Assembly: GCA_015852425.1 (NCBI GenBank)
Contig: JAAAIG010000914.1
Span: forward strand, 1 to 11,418
Reading direction: 5' to 3'
Origin: Gryganskiella cystojenkinii
Taxonomy: Eukaryota > Mortierellomycota > Mortierellomycetes > Mortierellales > Mortierellaceae
Length of the DNA stretch: 11,418 nt
Position numbers and translations under genes: made by a program. Below are positions 1 to 8,004 of this stretch, piece after piece. Within the stretch, counting starts at the first letter, position 1; every line of letters starts with the position of its first letter. A model generated the notes under the pieces. It was given only the letters and a program-made list of their open reading frames with translations. It had not been told where the DNA came from and did not search any database.

Positions 1-2341
1 ACCCGGGTTGCTTGCGTGCTGGGAACACCTCGAAACAGGGACTCAGTTCAAACAAAGAAAAAGAGTCGTTACCCCATCCTGCCTTGGACACTTTCCAGGT
101 CTCAGTCACATAGGCCCCCAAGACCATCCTTTCCTTGGTGAGCCTCTTGGTTGGAGTCGTGGGTGTTTGTTGAGGATGAATGTTGTCGGTCGAGGACCTC
201 GCGGCCGAAGTCGGCTGTGGCGATGTCGCTAGGGGACCGACGCCATTATTCCCTTCCAATTTGGGGGCGAACCCACCCGTTGCGACATCGTCCATGATTG
301 TGTTCAAAACTGTACCTGTGGAGACGGGTGTGGTAGGGCTGCGACCAGTCAATTTCTCAAAAGAAGATCTCCGGGTATCAATCCCCCAGGGGATGGAATA
401 AGGTGGAGAGTTGCTGCTGATCGAGTGTCGATGTCGGTTGGAGGTCCCAAAGGAAATCGATTGGCGCCTGGTGGGGCCACCGCCCATCGTCGGCGTGGCA
501 GGCGTTCGTTGACGGACGACCGATAGCAGGAGCAGGGTCGGAGCAGGGTACTTGCAGACGTGGACCTCAAACTGATTCATGCTGAATCCGTGCTTACTCC
601 CCGAGTATAGGTTGGTCAACGTGGGCGGTTTCGACTTTTGGTCCGGCAAGAACCAAGAGATAAGGGCCAAGTTCTCCGGGGTTAGGATCGACGAGGGTGA
701 GGTCAATTGAGGGATACTCGATACGCCAGGAAGGATCAGTTTTTGACCGTGCCCTGCGGTGGAAGACTCGAAGGGTCGCCGCATGGTGTTGCCGATCAAG
801 AAGAGACTGTAAAAATACTGGGAAAGGACATCAAAAACCCGAGGCATATTTCGGCTAACGTATTTCGAGAAGGCGCCATAGTCGATCATCTCTGACTCCA
901 GGTCGACAAGGTCGTGAACATGTGAAGAAGAGCGATTGTACTGGATCATGTGCTCCACGATAGATGTTGCTCTTTGCCTGTGGTGATGATGGTGGTGGTG
1001 ATGGGCAGAGCCAGAATTGGAGACGGTGTTGTTGTGGGTTGTATTGTCATTGCTGGCGGTGAGGGTGGGTGACGTTGTTGTTGCTGTTGTTGTCGTCGCC
1101 TGTCCAGCGGCGAGATCCTCGTGTGGGTAATCTGGGTTGTCAAGGATCAACCTCTGGATCAACCAAAACAACCCTTCTAGAATCTCAACAAGGTCCAGTG
1201 CCTTCACTTTTGGTCCACTCTCCAGGAGATCATCGTCTTCGGGGTTCCATTCAAAATTCGAGTGCAGCGTGAGATCCTTGAGCGAGTCTTCCATCGTCTT
1301 TGATTTTTTGAGAGTTCCTTCCGTGGGCATGGTGTCCTCTGTATCGAGATGAAGGTTTTCGGCCGTGTGAGAACTCGCCATGTGAGAACTCGCCATGTGG
1401 ACATTGGCGTCAACGCTGCTAGTGGAAGGTGGTGGAGAGGCCGGTTCTGCAAAGGACTCGAAAATAGCCTTGAGAGGTTTGGCTTCCATGAGAATGTGGG
1501 CATCATCGGCTTTAACTTTTTGACAGTATAGGGCCAAGGGTTTGATCAGATCCCTAACAGTCAGATACCGAGGCAGACCCTCACGACCGGGTAATTGATC
1601 GGGGTTGTCGGGGTATACAGAGAGGTTGTAAAAGGATCGGAAGAATAGTTTTCCTACTCGCGTCGCGTCTGATGGAAAGCCGAGGTATTCCTTTGTAAAG
1701 AAAAGGGTTTGTTCAGGGGGGGAACGTGGAGTGAGTTTAGTGTAATGTCATGACTACCAACTTTTTTTTTTGTTCGTGTCCGAACAGGGGTGCAAGGAAT
1801 GCTGCTGCCAGGTTGTTTCAACTCTTCCTTTTTTTTTTTAAAAAAAAAGAAATAAAAATTAAAGAGTGTGACCTCTCACCTCAAAGACGGCCTCTGTGAT
1901 CCCTAGAGCAGACTGGTTTGAAGAAGTCTTTTTGTTGCTATCCATCGCCTTTTTCTTGGTCGGTTGTCTCTGGTCAGTAGGGATCGACGTAGAAGAAGAT
2001 GTTGGTGGTATCGATGACGTGTGGGTGTTTACAACTTTGTCTGTCCCTTCAACAGCAGTCTCGTCGGTGCTAATCTTTGTGGACTGTTGCAATGCCGTCT
2101 TTTTGTCCTGCGTTTCCTTGAGCTGTTGAAAGACTTGGCGGAGAGAGAGAAGCTCTAGCTCTGTGAACTTTATGGTCATATCCCTTTGCATTTTGCTGCT
2201 GATCCATGATAGACCAATGTCCGAGGACTGCCGTTGTTGTTGTTGCTGTTGTTGTAAAGAGGTGTTGCGTTTGCTGTCTGTGGTCTGCTGGCTCGGAGAT
2301 GTGTCCGAGACACTAGAGAGCAATGACTGCGCGACTCCCAT
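1..2341 (-). CDS. RTC5: RTC5-like TLDc-domain protein, N-myristoylated (C-terminus beyond window)
   Basis: Two exons, 2341-1880 and 1690-1. The intron 1879-1691 has donor GTGAGA, a CTAAAC-type branch site and acceptor AAG, and its phase is 0. The 717 residues seen are open to the left edge. The start codon sits in ACCATGG, a good context. Residues 1-6 (MGVAQS) fit the N-myristoylation rule of Gly2 and Ser6. Next come a Q7 tract, a Ser/Thr-rich segment, a helical part near 318-337 (LDLVEILEGLFWLI), Thr-rich and His8 tracts, and a TLDc domain. The TLDc domain begins near 515 (LYSGSKHGFSMNQFE), is interrupted by a Ser/Thr/Pro-rich insert at about 548-675, and resumes with MVLGAYVTETWKVS and SLFELSPCFEVFPA. 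Fungal Rtc5 and animal mEAK7 share myristoylation plus TLDc. Rtc5 acts at the vacuole membrane in V-ATPase disassembly, so that role is inferred here. The rest of the TLDc domain is outside the window. A different TLDc family member is possible. Confidence 0.82.
980..1003 (-). repeat. Histidine tract (His8) in the RTC5-like gene
   Basis: Eight CAT/CAC codons in a row encode His8 inside a Thr/Asn-rich low-complexity linker. Confidence 0.85.
1367..1396 (-). repeat. 15-bp tandem duplication in the RTC5-like gene
   Basis: Two exact copies of a 15-bp unit (1367-1381 and 1382-1396) lie head to tail and keep the frame. They repeat the pentapeptide MASSH in a disordered linker. Confidence 0.9.
1691..1879 (-). 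other. Intron of the RTC5-like gene
   Basis: 189 nt with donor GTGAGA at the 1879 end, a CTAAAC-like branch site near 1735-1741 and the first downstream AG (a less common AAG) at 1692-1691. Removing it joins GAG to GAATAC in phase 0 and keeps the frame open for 563 further codons, which supports the junction. It contains an 11-T run (1829-1839) directly followed by 9 A. Confidence 0.8.
2234..2254 (-). repeat. Glutamine tract (Gln7) in the RTC5-like gene
   Basis: Seven mixed CAA/CAG codons near the N-terminus, about 30 residues after the myristoylation motif. Confidence 0.85.
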
Positions 2342-2694
2342 GGTAATGCCAAGAGCAGAATGTGAATGAGAGGCGAGGTCGTTAAAAAAATAAAATAGGC
2401 GGGTTTCTATGTTGGTGGTGTCTGTTGCTGTTGTCGCTGTTCTTTTTTGTTAGGTCTGTGTTTGTGTAGTCTGTCCTTGGCAAAAAAAATGAATGGGGAG
2501 AAAAGGGTTGAGGACGAGGCGTGCGAATGACGCTGTTCATGGAAAAGTAAAAAAGGAGAAAAAAAAAAGTGAGACCGACATCACCGCACAGACCGAACCT
2601 CTCTCAATCCAATTACGGTTCGTTGCCTCCCCCGAAAAGGTCATTCGTTCGTTTTTTGCACGGAAATGAAAATACTACATAGTCTCTTTTTGTG
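2342..2694 (-). promoter_or_regulatory. 5' leader and promoter region of the RTC5-like gene
   Basis: This 353-bp stretch lies between the PRE5 poly(A) signal and the RTC5-like start codon. It is rich in short A and T runs. No convincing ORF, RNA gene or strong known motif was seen. A weak 6-bp inverted repeat (CGAACC..GGTTCG) occurs near 2594-2622. The promoter role rests on position only. Confidence 0.5.
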
Positions 2695-2700
2695 TTTATT
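2695..2700 (-). terminator. Poly(A) signal of PRE5
   Basis: A canonical AATAAA on the minus strand, 78 nt after the PRE5 stop codon. Confidence 0.6.
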
Positions 2701-2777
2701 CATCGACTTTTGACAATGAACCATCGCTTGATATTGCATCTTTTGGGTTCTTATTTGTCCTTTGGTTTTTCCCTTTT

Positions 2778-4202
2778 TTACTCGGTATCCATGGCCTCTC
2801 CTTCGGGCTCTGTTGTCGCGGCATTGCCAGACTCCAGTTGATCCAAGTAAGCCTTCAAACGGTCTCCTTCGATCAACTCCCAGTCCTTGTCCTTGCCCAC
2901 AACACCGATCGAGCAGTTGTCCACGCTCAATCCCTTGTCCTGCTGAAGAGTCTCGCGCAACGCATGGAGACCGTGCATAATCAGACCATCGACATCAGCT
3001 ATTAAAAAAAATATAGTTGAGATTACATCAACATTAATGTGTATTTGTTGCTTGATGTGAAATCCAACAAAAAAAAAACTTACTGTCATCAAACTCCTTG
3101 GCAAACTTTTCCAGGTATGTCTTTGCACTTTGACTCTTGGCTCCGATGCTGACAGCGACGTATTCGAGACAGTTAGCGTTGGGCAAGCACTCGTACAAAT
3201 GCGCACCAGTGTCACTGTCATAGCTTCCAACCAACAACCCGACACCATAGGGACGACGTCCATAGTTCTGAGTGTTAGCCTGGGCCTCTAATTGATAAGA
3301 CAAGGAAAAGGCAAAATAGGTTAGTGAAACAAAAGAACACAGAGATTCTTTAATCCATGATTCAGCTGGTAATCACATCCGAAAAGTAACAGAGTTGCGA
3401 GGGATTCTGTCAACGTACTGTCTCCGATCAAGGACACCAATCTGCTTCCAGGCATGGGGCGATCGTACATCATCTTGGACTTCATGCACTCGGTTCTCAT
3501 AAAGTTGCTATTGTAGTTGTGTGTGAAAGAAAAAGGCGAGAAAATAGGAGTCAGACACTCGCTCTTTCACTGTATTTTTCGCCCAGGACGAAACACTTTG
3601 CAAGATTTCCTATTAGTCCACTACTGATTCTAATTGTCTTTTTTTTTTTTAAGTTTCCAATGCCGCACCTCAAGACACGGGCATCCGAGACGAGTCCTGC
3701 AATGGCGATTCCCATATGACTATCGATCCTGAATAACTTTTGCTGATGCGAGGCCAACTCTCCAGAGGAACGCTATCCAATAAAAAATAGACGGTTAGAT
3801 AAAATGCCGTGATTCTTCATCCATCCCGCTTTTCCCGAACCGTCGTGTGTGGTCGTTACCTTGAGACCAAGAAGGACAACATGGGTCTTGGAGCGCAGAC
3901 CGACCGAGGCTGATCCCTGCTTGACGGCCTCGAGTGCATATTCGATCTGGTGAAGACGTCCTTGTGGGGACCAGGTCGAGATATCGTTATCGTATTGGTT
4001 GCGGAACTAGAAGAAAGTATCGACACGGCAAAAGAAAAGTAAAATCCATTGTCAATGTCAGTAAATAAAAAACAAGTTTGTTCGACAGCATAATTAAGTC
4101 GAGTTAATCCTGATGATAAAAAAAAGTATAAAGATAGCTTTCTTTGACTTTTCTTTTCGCCATTGTTCTTTATAAGGATGTCCTTGCTGTGGTTCATACC
4201 AT
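2778..4202 (-). CDS. PRE5: 20S proteasome subunit alpha-6 (PSMA1/Pre5)
   Basis: Six exons: 4202-4200, 4006-3860, 3772-3669, 3507-3419, 3287-3084 and 2998-2778. Joined, they give 768 nt and 255 residues ending in TAA, close to human PSMA1 (263) and yeast Pre5 (234). The first exon is only ATG. All five introns are GT..AG, with donors GTATGA, GTAACG, GTGCGG, GTACGT and GTAAGT. The alpha-type proteasome signature spans residues 6-28 (WSPQGR, then QIEYALEA). Other family landmarks are [71 protein letters not shown] and SIGVVGKD. [13 protein letters not shown] and the acidic C-terminal tail mark alpha-6 rather than another alpha subunit. The subunit is structural and non-catalytic, in the outer ring of the 20S core that degrades ubiquitin-tagged proteins. 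No PACE element (GGTGGCAAA) was seen upstream, so Rpn4-type control is not evident. Confidence 0.96.
4007..4199 (-). other. PRE5 intron 1, directly after the start codon
   Basis: 193 nt, from donor GTATGA immediately after ATG to acceptor CTAG immediately before TTC (Phe2). A TTAAC branch-like site is present. Without this splice there is no start codon for the conserved FRNQYDND N-terminus: the frame running through the donor leads to intron sequence rather than family sequence. Confidence 0.9.
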
Positions 4203-4418
4203 GGCTATAAGTGTGTGCGTGTGTGAGAGAGAAGAGTCGATAAGTTTAAGAACGAAAGAAAAAAAAGAGAGAGATGTTGAATGAATGAATGCTTCAATGA
4301 CAGGGCCAGGGAGTCGCAAGGACGCGCGTCAGAGTGCGTGTCTCAAATCAACGCAGTCACGACATTGCTTTATTAAGGGGTCTTTATGATTTTGGCCTTG
4401 CGCTCCATGGCACACGCA

Positions 4419-4432
4419 GAGTCGCGCGACTC
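4419..4432. promoter_or_regulatory. Perfect 14-bp palindrome in the divergent promoter
   Basis: GAGTCGCGCGACTC equals its own reverse complement. It may be a site for a dimeric transcription factor. No factor is assigned. Confidence 0.4.
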
Positions 4433-4794
4433 AGTGTTCCTTGCTGGCTATTGGAACAAATGCTTACAGCCAAGCGAACAACAGACTGTATTCGATTCAA
4501 AGTGTCTGTGTTCCCACTAGGAGATTCTATCCGGTAATAGAGTGTAAGCTGGCGCCTGACTTCATGCTTTGCGCTGTCTAACAGAATGCAAAGAAAAGCA
4601 CAGGCATACGATATGACGACCATGGGCTGATTCGATTGCCTGTCCTGACTGCTGGTGTCCAAGTCAAAAAATGGAGTGCAAATCTTGACGAAGAGGGGAG
4701 GAAGAGCGAGGTAAGCTCCCTTAGTTCCCAGGAATAGTTTTGTTTGATGATGCAATGGGCACAACTGGACAGCTGTGGCAGTGCGCTCAACTCC

Positions 4795-4810
4795 AAAAAA
4801 AAAAAAAAAA
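4795..4810. repeat. Poly(dA:dT) tract, 16 A
   Basis: An uninterrupted run of 16 A about 130 bp before the MARVEL-like start codon. Such tracts disfavour nucleosomes in fungal promoters. It argues against an upstream start, since the open frame through it would code for a lysine run. Confidence 0.6.
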
Positions 4811-4940
4811 GCTTTTCTTCTCACCGTATTTTTTTATGTATGTTTGTTTCCCTTTTACTTTCATTATCCAGGCCTTCTATCCACCCTCACATATTCACAT
4901 TCGTTTGTTCCCTCATTCATTCCCTTGTATTCATCGCATA

Positions 4941-5813
4941 ATGGGTCTCTCACCGACATCCATATCCCTCTGGATCATCCAAATCCTCACTTTCTTTGCC
5001 GGACTCATCGTCGCCATCTGTGGCGGTCTCTATGTCTCGGCCTATCCTCACTCCCCCGAGGCGGACACTTCCCCGCTCTCACCAATAGCCATCGCAACGT
5101 TTTCCTTTGCTATCCTCAGTTCACTCATCACCATAATCATGGTCCTTCGTCAGAAATCCGGCAAGACTGTCCGCACCATCGTCGAGTCCACCTGGACCCT
5201 TATCGCAACCGCTCTTTGGGCTCTAGCCTTTGTCGGAGGGATCATCAAACCTGCCAACAATATGAGCCATATCTCTTGTAAAGTCCTTCCGAGCGGCAAG
5301 GACACGGACGACAAGAATTATATCCGAGCCTGTCAGTCCATGTTTGCCTCGACTGCCTTCTGTCTAGTCTCGGCTTTTCTCTTTGGCGCAACCGCGGTCC
5401 TGTTGATGGTCTTTTCAGTCCGGAGGAAAGTGAAGGATCACAAGAAGAAAGGCAAACAGGTCGGAGGTACCTATCAGCTCTCCATGACTCCTTCACAATA
5501 CCGTCGCGCGGAAAAGGATTCAGAGGAGGTCAAGAACCTAAAAGGCGCGGGCGAACATGAGGAAGATGAGGAACAGAAACCATACAAGGATGCAACGCCA
5601 GTCAACGAGGAGGAGGAACGTCAAGATCGGTTCTCGAACAGGGTTTATCAGGATCCTGTGATCTCGCCACTGCCCACGTCTCTCCCGGCATCCTACCAAC
5701 AACAACAATTATACCAACAGCAACAGCAGCAACAATACATTCATCAACAACAACAACAACAACAACAGCAGCAGCAGCAACAATGGCAGCAACAACCAGC
5801 ATACGGCTACTAA
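4941..5813 (+). CDS. MARVEL-like four-helix membrane protein with Gln-rich tail
   Basis: An intronless gene of 290 residues. The start at 4941 was chosen because residues 1-10 lead straight into the first helix and the context is AtaATGG. The open frame extends upstream but only through a poly(A) tract and leader-like sequence. Four hydrophobic segments lie at about 10-32, 49-69, 83-102 and 135-158, with a Cys pair (113 and 131) in the loop between helices 3 and 4. A basic stretch (VRRKVKDHKKKGK) follows helix 4, which places the tail in the cytosol. The tail is charged (Glu-rich), then Gln-rich with runs of 4, 7, 13 and 3, ending PAYGY. The topology and the Trp residues in helices 1 and 3 resemble fungal MARVEL-domain proteins of the plasma membrane, but no diagnostic motif fixes the family. 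The function is unknown. Confidence 0.85.
   Translation: MGLSPTSISLWIIQILTFFAGLIVAICGGLYVSAYPHSPEADTSPLSPIAIATFSFAILSSLITIIMVLRQKSGKTVRTIVESTWTLIATALWALAFVGGIIKPANNMSHISCKVLPSGKDTDDKNYIRACQSMFASTAFCLVSAFLFGATAVLLMVFSVRRKVKDHKKKGKQVGGTYQLSMTPSQYRRAEKDSEEVKNLKGAGEHEEDEEQKPYKDATPVNEEEERQDRFSNRVYQDPVISPLPTSLPASYQQQQLYQQQQQQQYIHQQQQQQQQQQQQQWQQQPAYGY
5697..5799 (+). repeat. CAA/CAG repeat region coding for polyglutamine
   Basis: Mixed CAA/CAG codons give Gln runs of 4, 7, 13 and 3, split by Leu-Tyr, Tyr-Ile-His and Trp. The longest run is 5745-5783. The mixed codons suggest a tract that is partly stabilised against slippage. Confidence 0.85.
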
Positions 5814-5841
5814 GTCTCTTCTCAGTCCTCACAACCCTGTA

Positions 5842-5847
5842 AATAAA
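5842..5847 (+). terminator. Poly(A) signal of the MARVEL-like gene
   Basis: A canonical AATAAA 29 nt after the stop codon. The remaining convergent spacer, up to the AIM34-like stop at 6055, is 3' UTR of the two genes and shows nothing else. Confidence 0.6.
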
Positions 5848-6054
5848 AAGAGCAAAGGCTCCTCCATACAAAAAAAGCAGTAGACGAGAAGAAAAAAACA
5901 CTTCGTCCTTCCTGAACAACATATGGCCGTTAGGCCTGTTTGCTGGTTTTCTCGCTTTCGACAGTGTCCTTATTTTTAAAGAGAAAAAGTCATCATCTTG
6001 AACGACTGAAAACATATATACAAGCGCTAACGCGCACAACTCCCGCTATCTTCT

Positions 6055-8004
6055 TCAAGCAACGACAACCTCCTCGTCCTTATCCCTGGAAGGGTACCGA
6101 GACTCGCTCTTCAGACCCGCGAGCCTCTTGCGCTCTTCTTCCTGGAGCCATCGGTCCCTCTTACCAACAATAAACCAGGCAATCACGGTCAAACCCAAAA
6201 GTGTAGGGAAGGCTGAAGTTCCTGTCGGAATCTTGTCCTTATTCCAACCATCACTGTTCTGCGACTTTTTGTTAGGCATGGAAGACGAAGAAGACGACGA
6301 AGATGAGCACCCTCCCGTCTTATCCCCCGACGAAGATTTGGACGAATGTGAGGAAGTGGAGGACGGCGAGGATGAGCCGGCGGACGTTGAGGCGGCAATG
6401 GTTGCTGCCGTCTGCTTCATCCCGTCACCGTGCATTTTGCTGTTATGAGAGCTGAAGAAGGTCCCCATTGTACTTGCCGGAGCGACCATGGTCTTGATAG
6501 ATTCATGATGAACAGCCTTGGACGATGATACAGACGTCTCTGCAGGTTTGGGTGTCACCGTGACCTTGAACGCTGGAGTCTCAAGGATCTTCTTTTCTTG
6601 GTTATGAAAAGTCTGCTGAGTGTGGTGGCGGAGATCTTTTGTTTGATAGGTGGGCGTTGTCAACCTTGGGACTGAAGAGGAAGCAGCGACAGGGGTAGTA
6701 GCAGCAGCAAGTGTCGAGTTGGTCGAGGGATTCTTGTGCTGCAAGGCAGCGGCGGCTTTCTTGATCGATGAGGCGAGCATATCGTGGGACTCTTTTGAGG
6801 AGTTGATAGCTACGCTTCCAGTCTCTTGGGGAGAAGCAAGATGGAGGGACTCGATCTTGTGATCGTGAGTTGTCGTCGCTGGCTTGGAGACGGATCCCAT
6901 ACCGTGATTCGCATGGGTGGAAGCACTGCTACTTGCCGCGGTGGTCTTGTGACCATTCATGAGAGTTGATTTGGGTGCCGGCTTGGCAGAGTAGACGGCA
7001 TGGGGAGAAGACTTGGAAGCTGTCAAAGATCGCGATCCCATGGCCTTGTTCAACTCGCTTTTCGCAGAAACTTTTTCATTCACGTATGATTTTGCGGACA
7101 ACTTTTCCTTTTTTATGGCCGCGGCGGCAGTAGAGGCAGCGCCTCTGCTAGAGTCCTTTCGAAGAACAGAAGCTGTTAGCTTTGTAGACTTGCTGGATGA
7201 AGATTCTGGCTGCTTCGCCTTTACGACTTCCTGGTGCATGACTTGAAGAGGAGAATGAGGCTCACTAGCCTTGGCGGGACCGAACTTGGCACCGATAGTG
7301 TAACTCTTGTGGAAGGTGTCATCTCCAAAGTTGGCCTTGTTCCACACTGGAGCCACCTTGGTCGAAGATGCAGAGGAGGAGACAAACGAGGCATTCGGCT
7401 GGGGCATGGGGGGTGCAGGCGGGGGTGCAGCCCAGGAGAGAGACGAACCCTCGAAATGAGCTCGAGCTGCCAACTTTGTTCCAAAGTTAGGATCATGACT
7501 GCCAAAGGCCTGTCGATCTGCGGCCGCATTCGAACGGATCGACGATTTTAATGCCGAGGATGCTCCCATAAAAAGTGTCTTGGAATTCAAGCTCAAAGGT
7601 TTCACTGTCGAGGAAGAAGACGACCGGAGAGCTGCAGCAGCGGCAGCAGGCTTTTGACGAGCCTGGCTGGCTCTCAAACCTCGGGAGGCAAGCTGAGAGT
7701 GAAGACGACTCGAAGTTGAAGTCGTGATAGGAAGATGTTGATGAACATATCGAGTGGCTCGATCAACAAGAACGGATCTGTTCCCAGCATATTTGAGTCC
7801 GTTGTCTTTCATGAGAGACTTGAGATCCTGAGAAGACATGGCTTGAAGTTCATGGGGCGAGTACGAGGGAACCCGGAGAGCTGATCGCTTGTTCAAAGAG
7901 ACGGGTTGCGCGGAAGAGGTGTGGACAGAGATATGTCGATGTTGCTGAAGTAGAGAGCGAGGTCCTCGAAGGACCAGCACTCGGTGGAGGCAAGAGTATT
8001 GCAT
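6055..8004 (-). CDS. Mitochondrial SAP-domain membrane protein, AIM34-like
   Basis: One exon, 649 residues. The start at 8004 is the first ATG of the frame (A at -3). Codons before it include only a TTG. Residues 1-35 are rich in Arg, Ser and His and free of acidic residues (for example LHRVLVLRGPRSLLQQHRH), as in a mitochondrial presequence. A SAP-type helix-loop-helix lies at about 53-87 (LQAMSSQDLKSLMKDNGLKYAG). Residues 100-595 are low complexity, rich in Ser, Ala, Thr and Lys, with a nine-Ser run near the end. One membrane span follows at about 599-614 (FPTLLGLTVIAWFIVG), then a charged tail with KRDRWLQEEERKR. Yeast Aim34 has the same order (presequence, SAP domain, C-terminal span) but is only about 200 residues, so this is a much enlarged version. 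The function of AIM34 is poorly known. The call rests on architecture, not on a long conserved match. Confidence 0.65.
   Translation of the reverse strand: MQYSCLHRVLVLRGPRSLLQQHRHISVHTSSAQPVSLNKRSALRVPSYSPHELQAMSSQDLKSLMKDNGLKYAGNRSVLVDRATRYVHQHLPITTSTSSRLHSQLASRGLRASQARQKPAAAAAALRSSSSSTVKPLSLNSKTLFMGASSALKSSIRSNAAADRQAFGSHDPNFGTKLAARAHFEGSSLSWAAPPPAPPMPQPNASFVSSSASSTKVAPVWNKANFGDDTFHKSYTIGAKFGPAKASEPHSPLQVMHQEVVKAKQPESSSSKSTKLTASVLRKDSSRGAASTAAAAIKKEKLSAKSYVNEKVSAKSELNKAMGSRSLTASKSSPHAVYSAKPAPKSTLMNGHKTTAASSSASTHANHGMGSVSKPATTTHDHKIESLHLASPQETGSVAINSSKESHDMLASSIKKAAAALQHKNPSTNSTLAAATTPVAASSSVPRLTTPTYQTKDLRHHTQQTFHNQEKKILETPAFKVTVTPKPAETSVSSSKAVHHESIKTMVAPASTMGTFFSSHNSKMHGDGMKQTAATIAASTSAGSSSPSSTSSHSSKSSSGDKTGGCSSSSSSSSSMPNKKSQNSDGWNKDKIPTGTSAFPTLLGLTVIAWFIVGKRDRWLQEEERKRLAGLKSESRYPSRDKDEEVVVA

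Larger units (their letters stand above)
4203..4940. promoter_or_regulatory. Divergent promoter region between PRE5 and the MARVEL-like gene
   Basis: 738 bp between two outward-facing start codons, with no supported gene. The PRE5 side has a CT-rich leader (GAGA-rich on the plus strand, about 4220-4272). The middle has a perfect 14-bp palindrome (4419-4432) and an inverted CCAAT box (4450-4454). The MARVEL side has a 16-A run (4795-4810) followed by a T/C-rich leader. Reading frames here look non-coding. Confidence 0.6.

Noticed and set aside
1829..1848. T11-A9 run as a terminator or hairpin
   Set aside because: It lies inside the RTC5-like intron and is best explained as the homopolymer drift common in introns here.
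4384..4824. Minus-strand open frame of 146 codons in the divergent promoter
   Set aside because: It reads through the 16-A tract as a Phe run, shows no domain and looks like promoter sequence.
4838..4871. Possible 5' UTR intron (GTATGT..CCAG) before the MARVEL-like gene
   Set aside because: The span is only 34 nt, too short for a normal spliceosomal intron.
4740..4940. Upstream extension of the MARVEL-like frame by 67 codons
   Set aside because: It reads the poly(A) tract as a lysine run and a T/C-rich leader. The ATG at 4941 opens directly into the first membrane helix.
5602..6039. Minus-strand open frame of 145 codons rich in Val and Ala
   Set aside because: It is the antisense of the CAA/CAG glutamine repeat and overlaps the well-supported MARVEL-like gene. 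The Val/Ala runs follow from the repeat.
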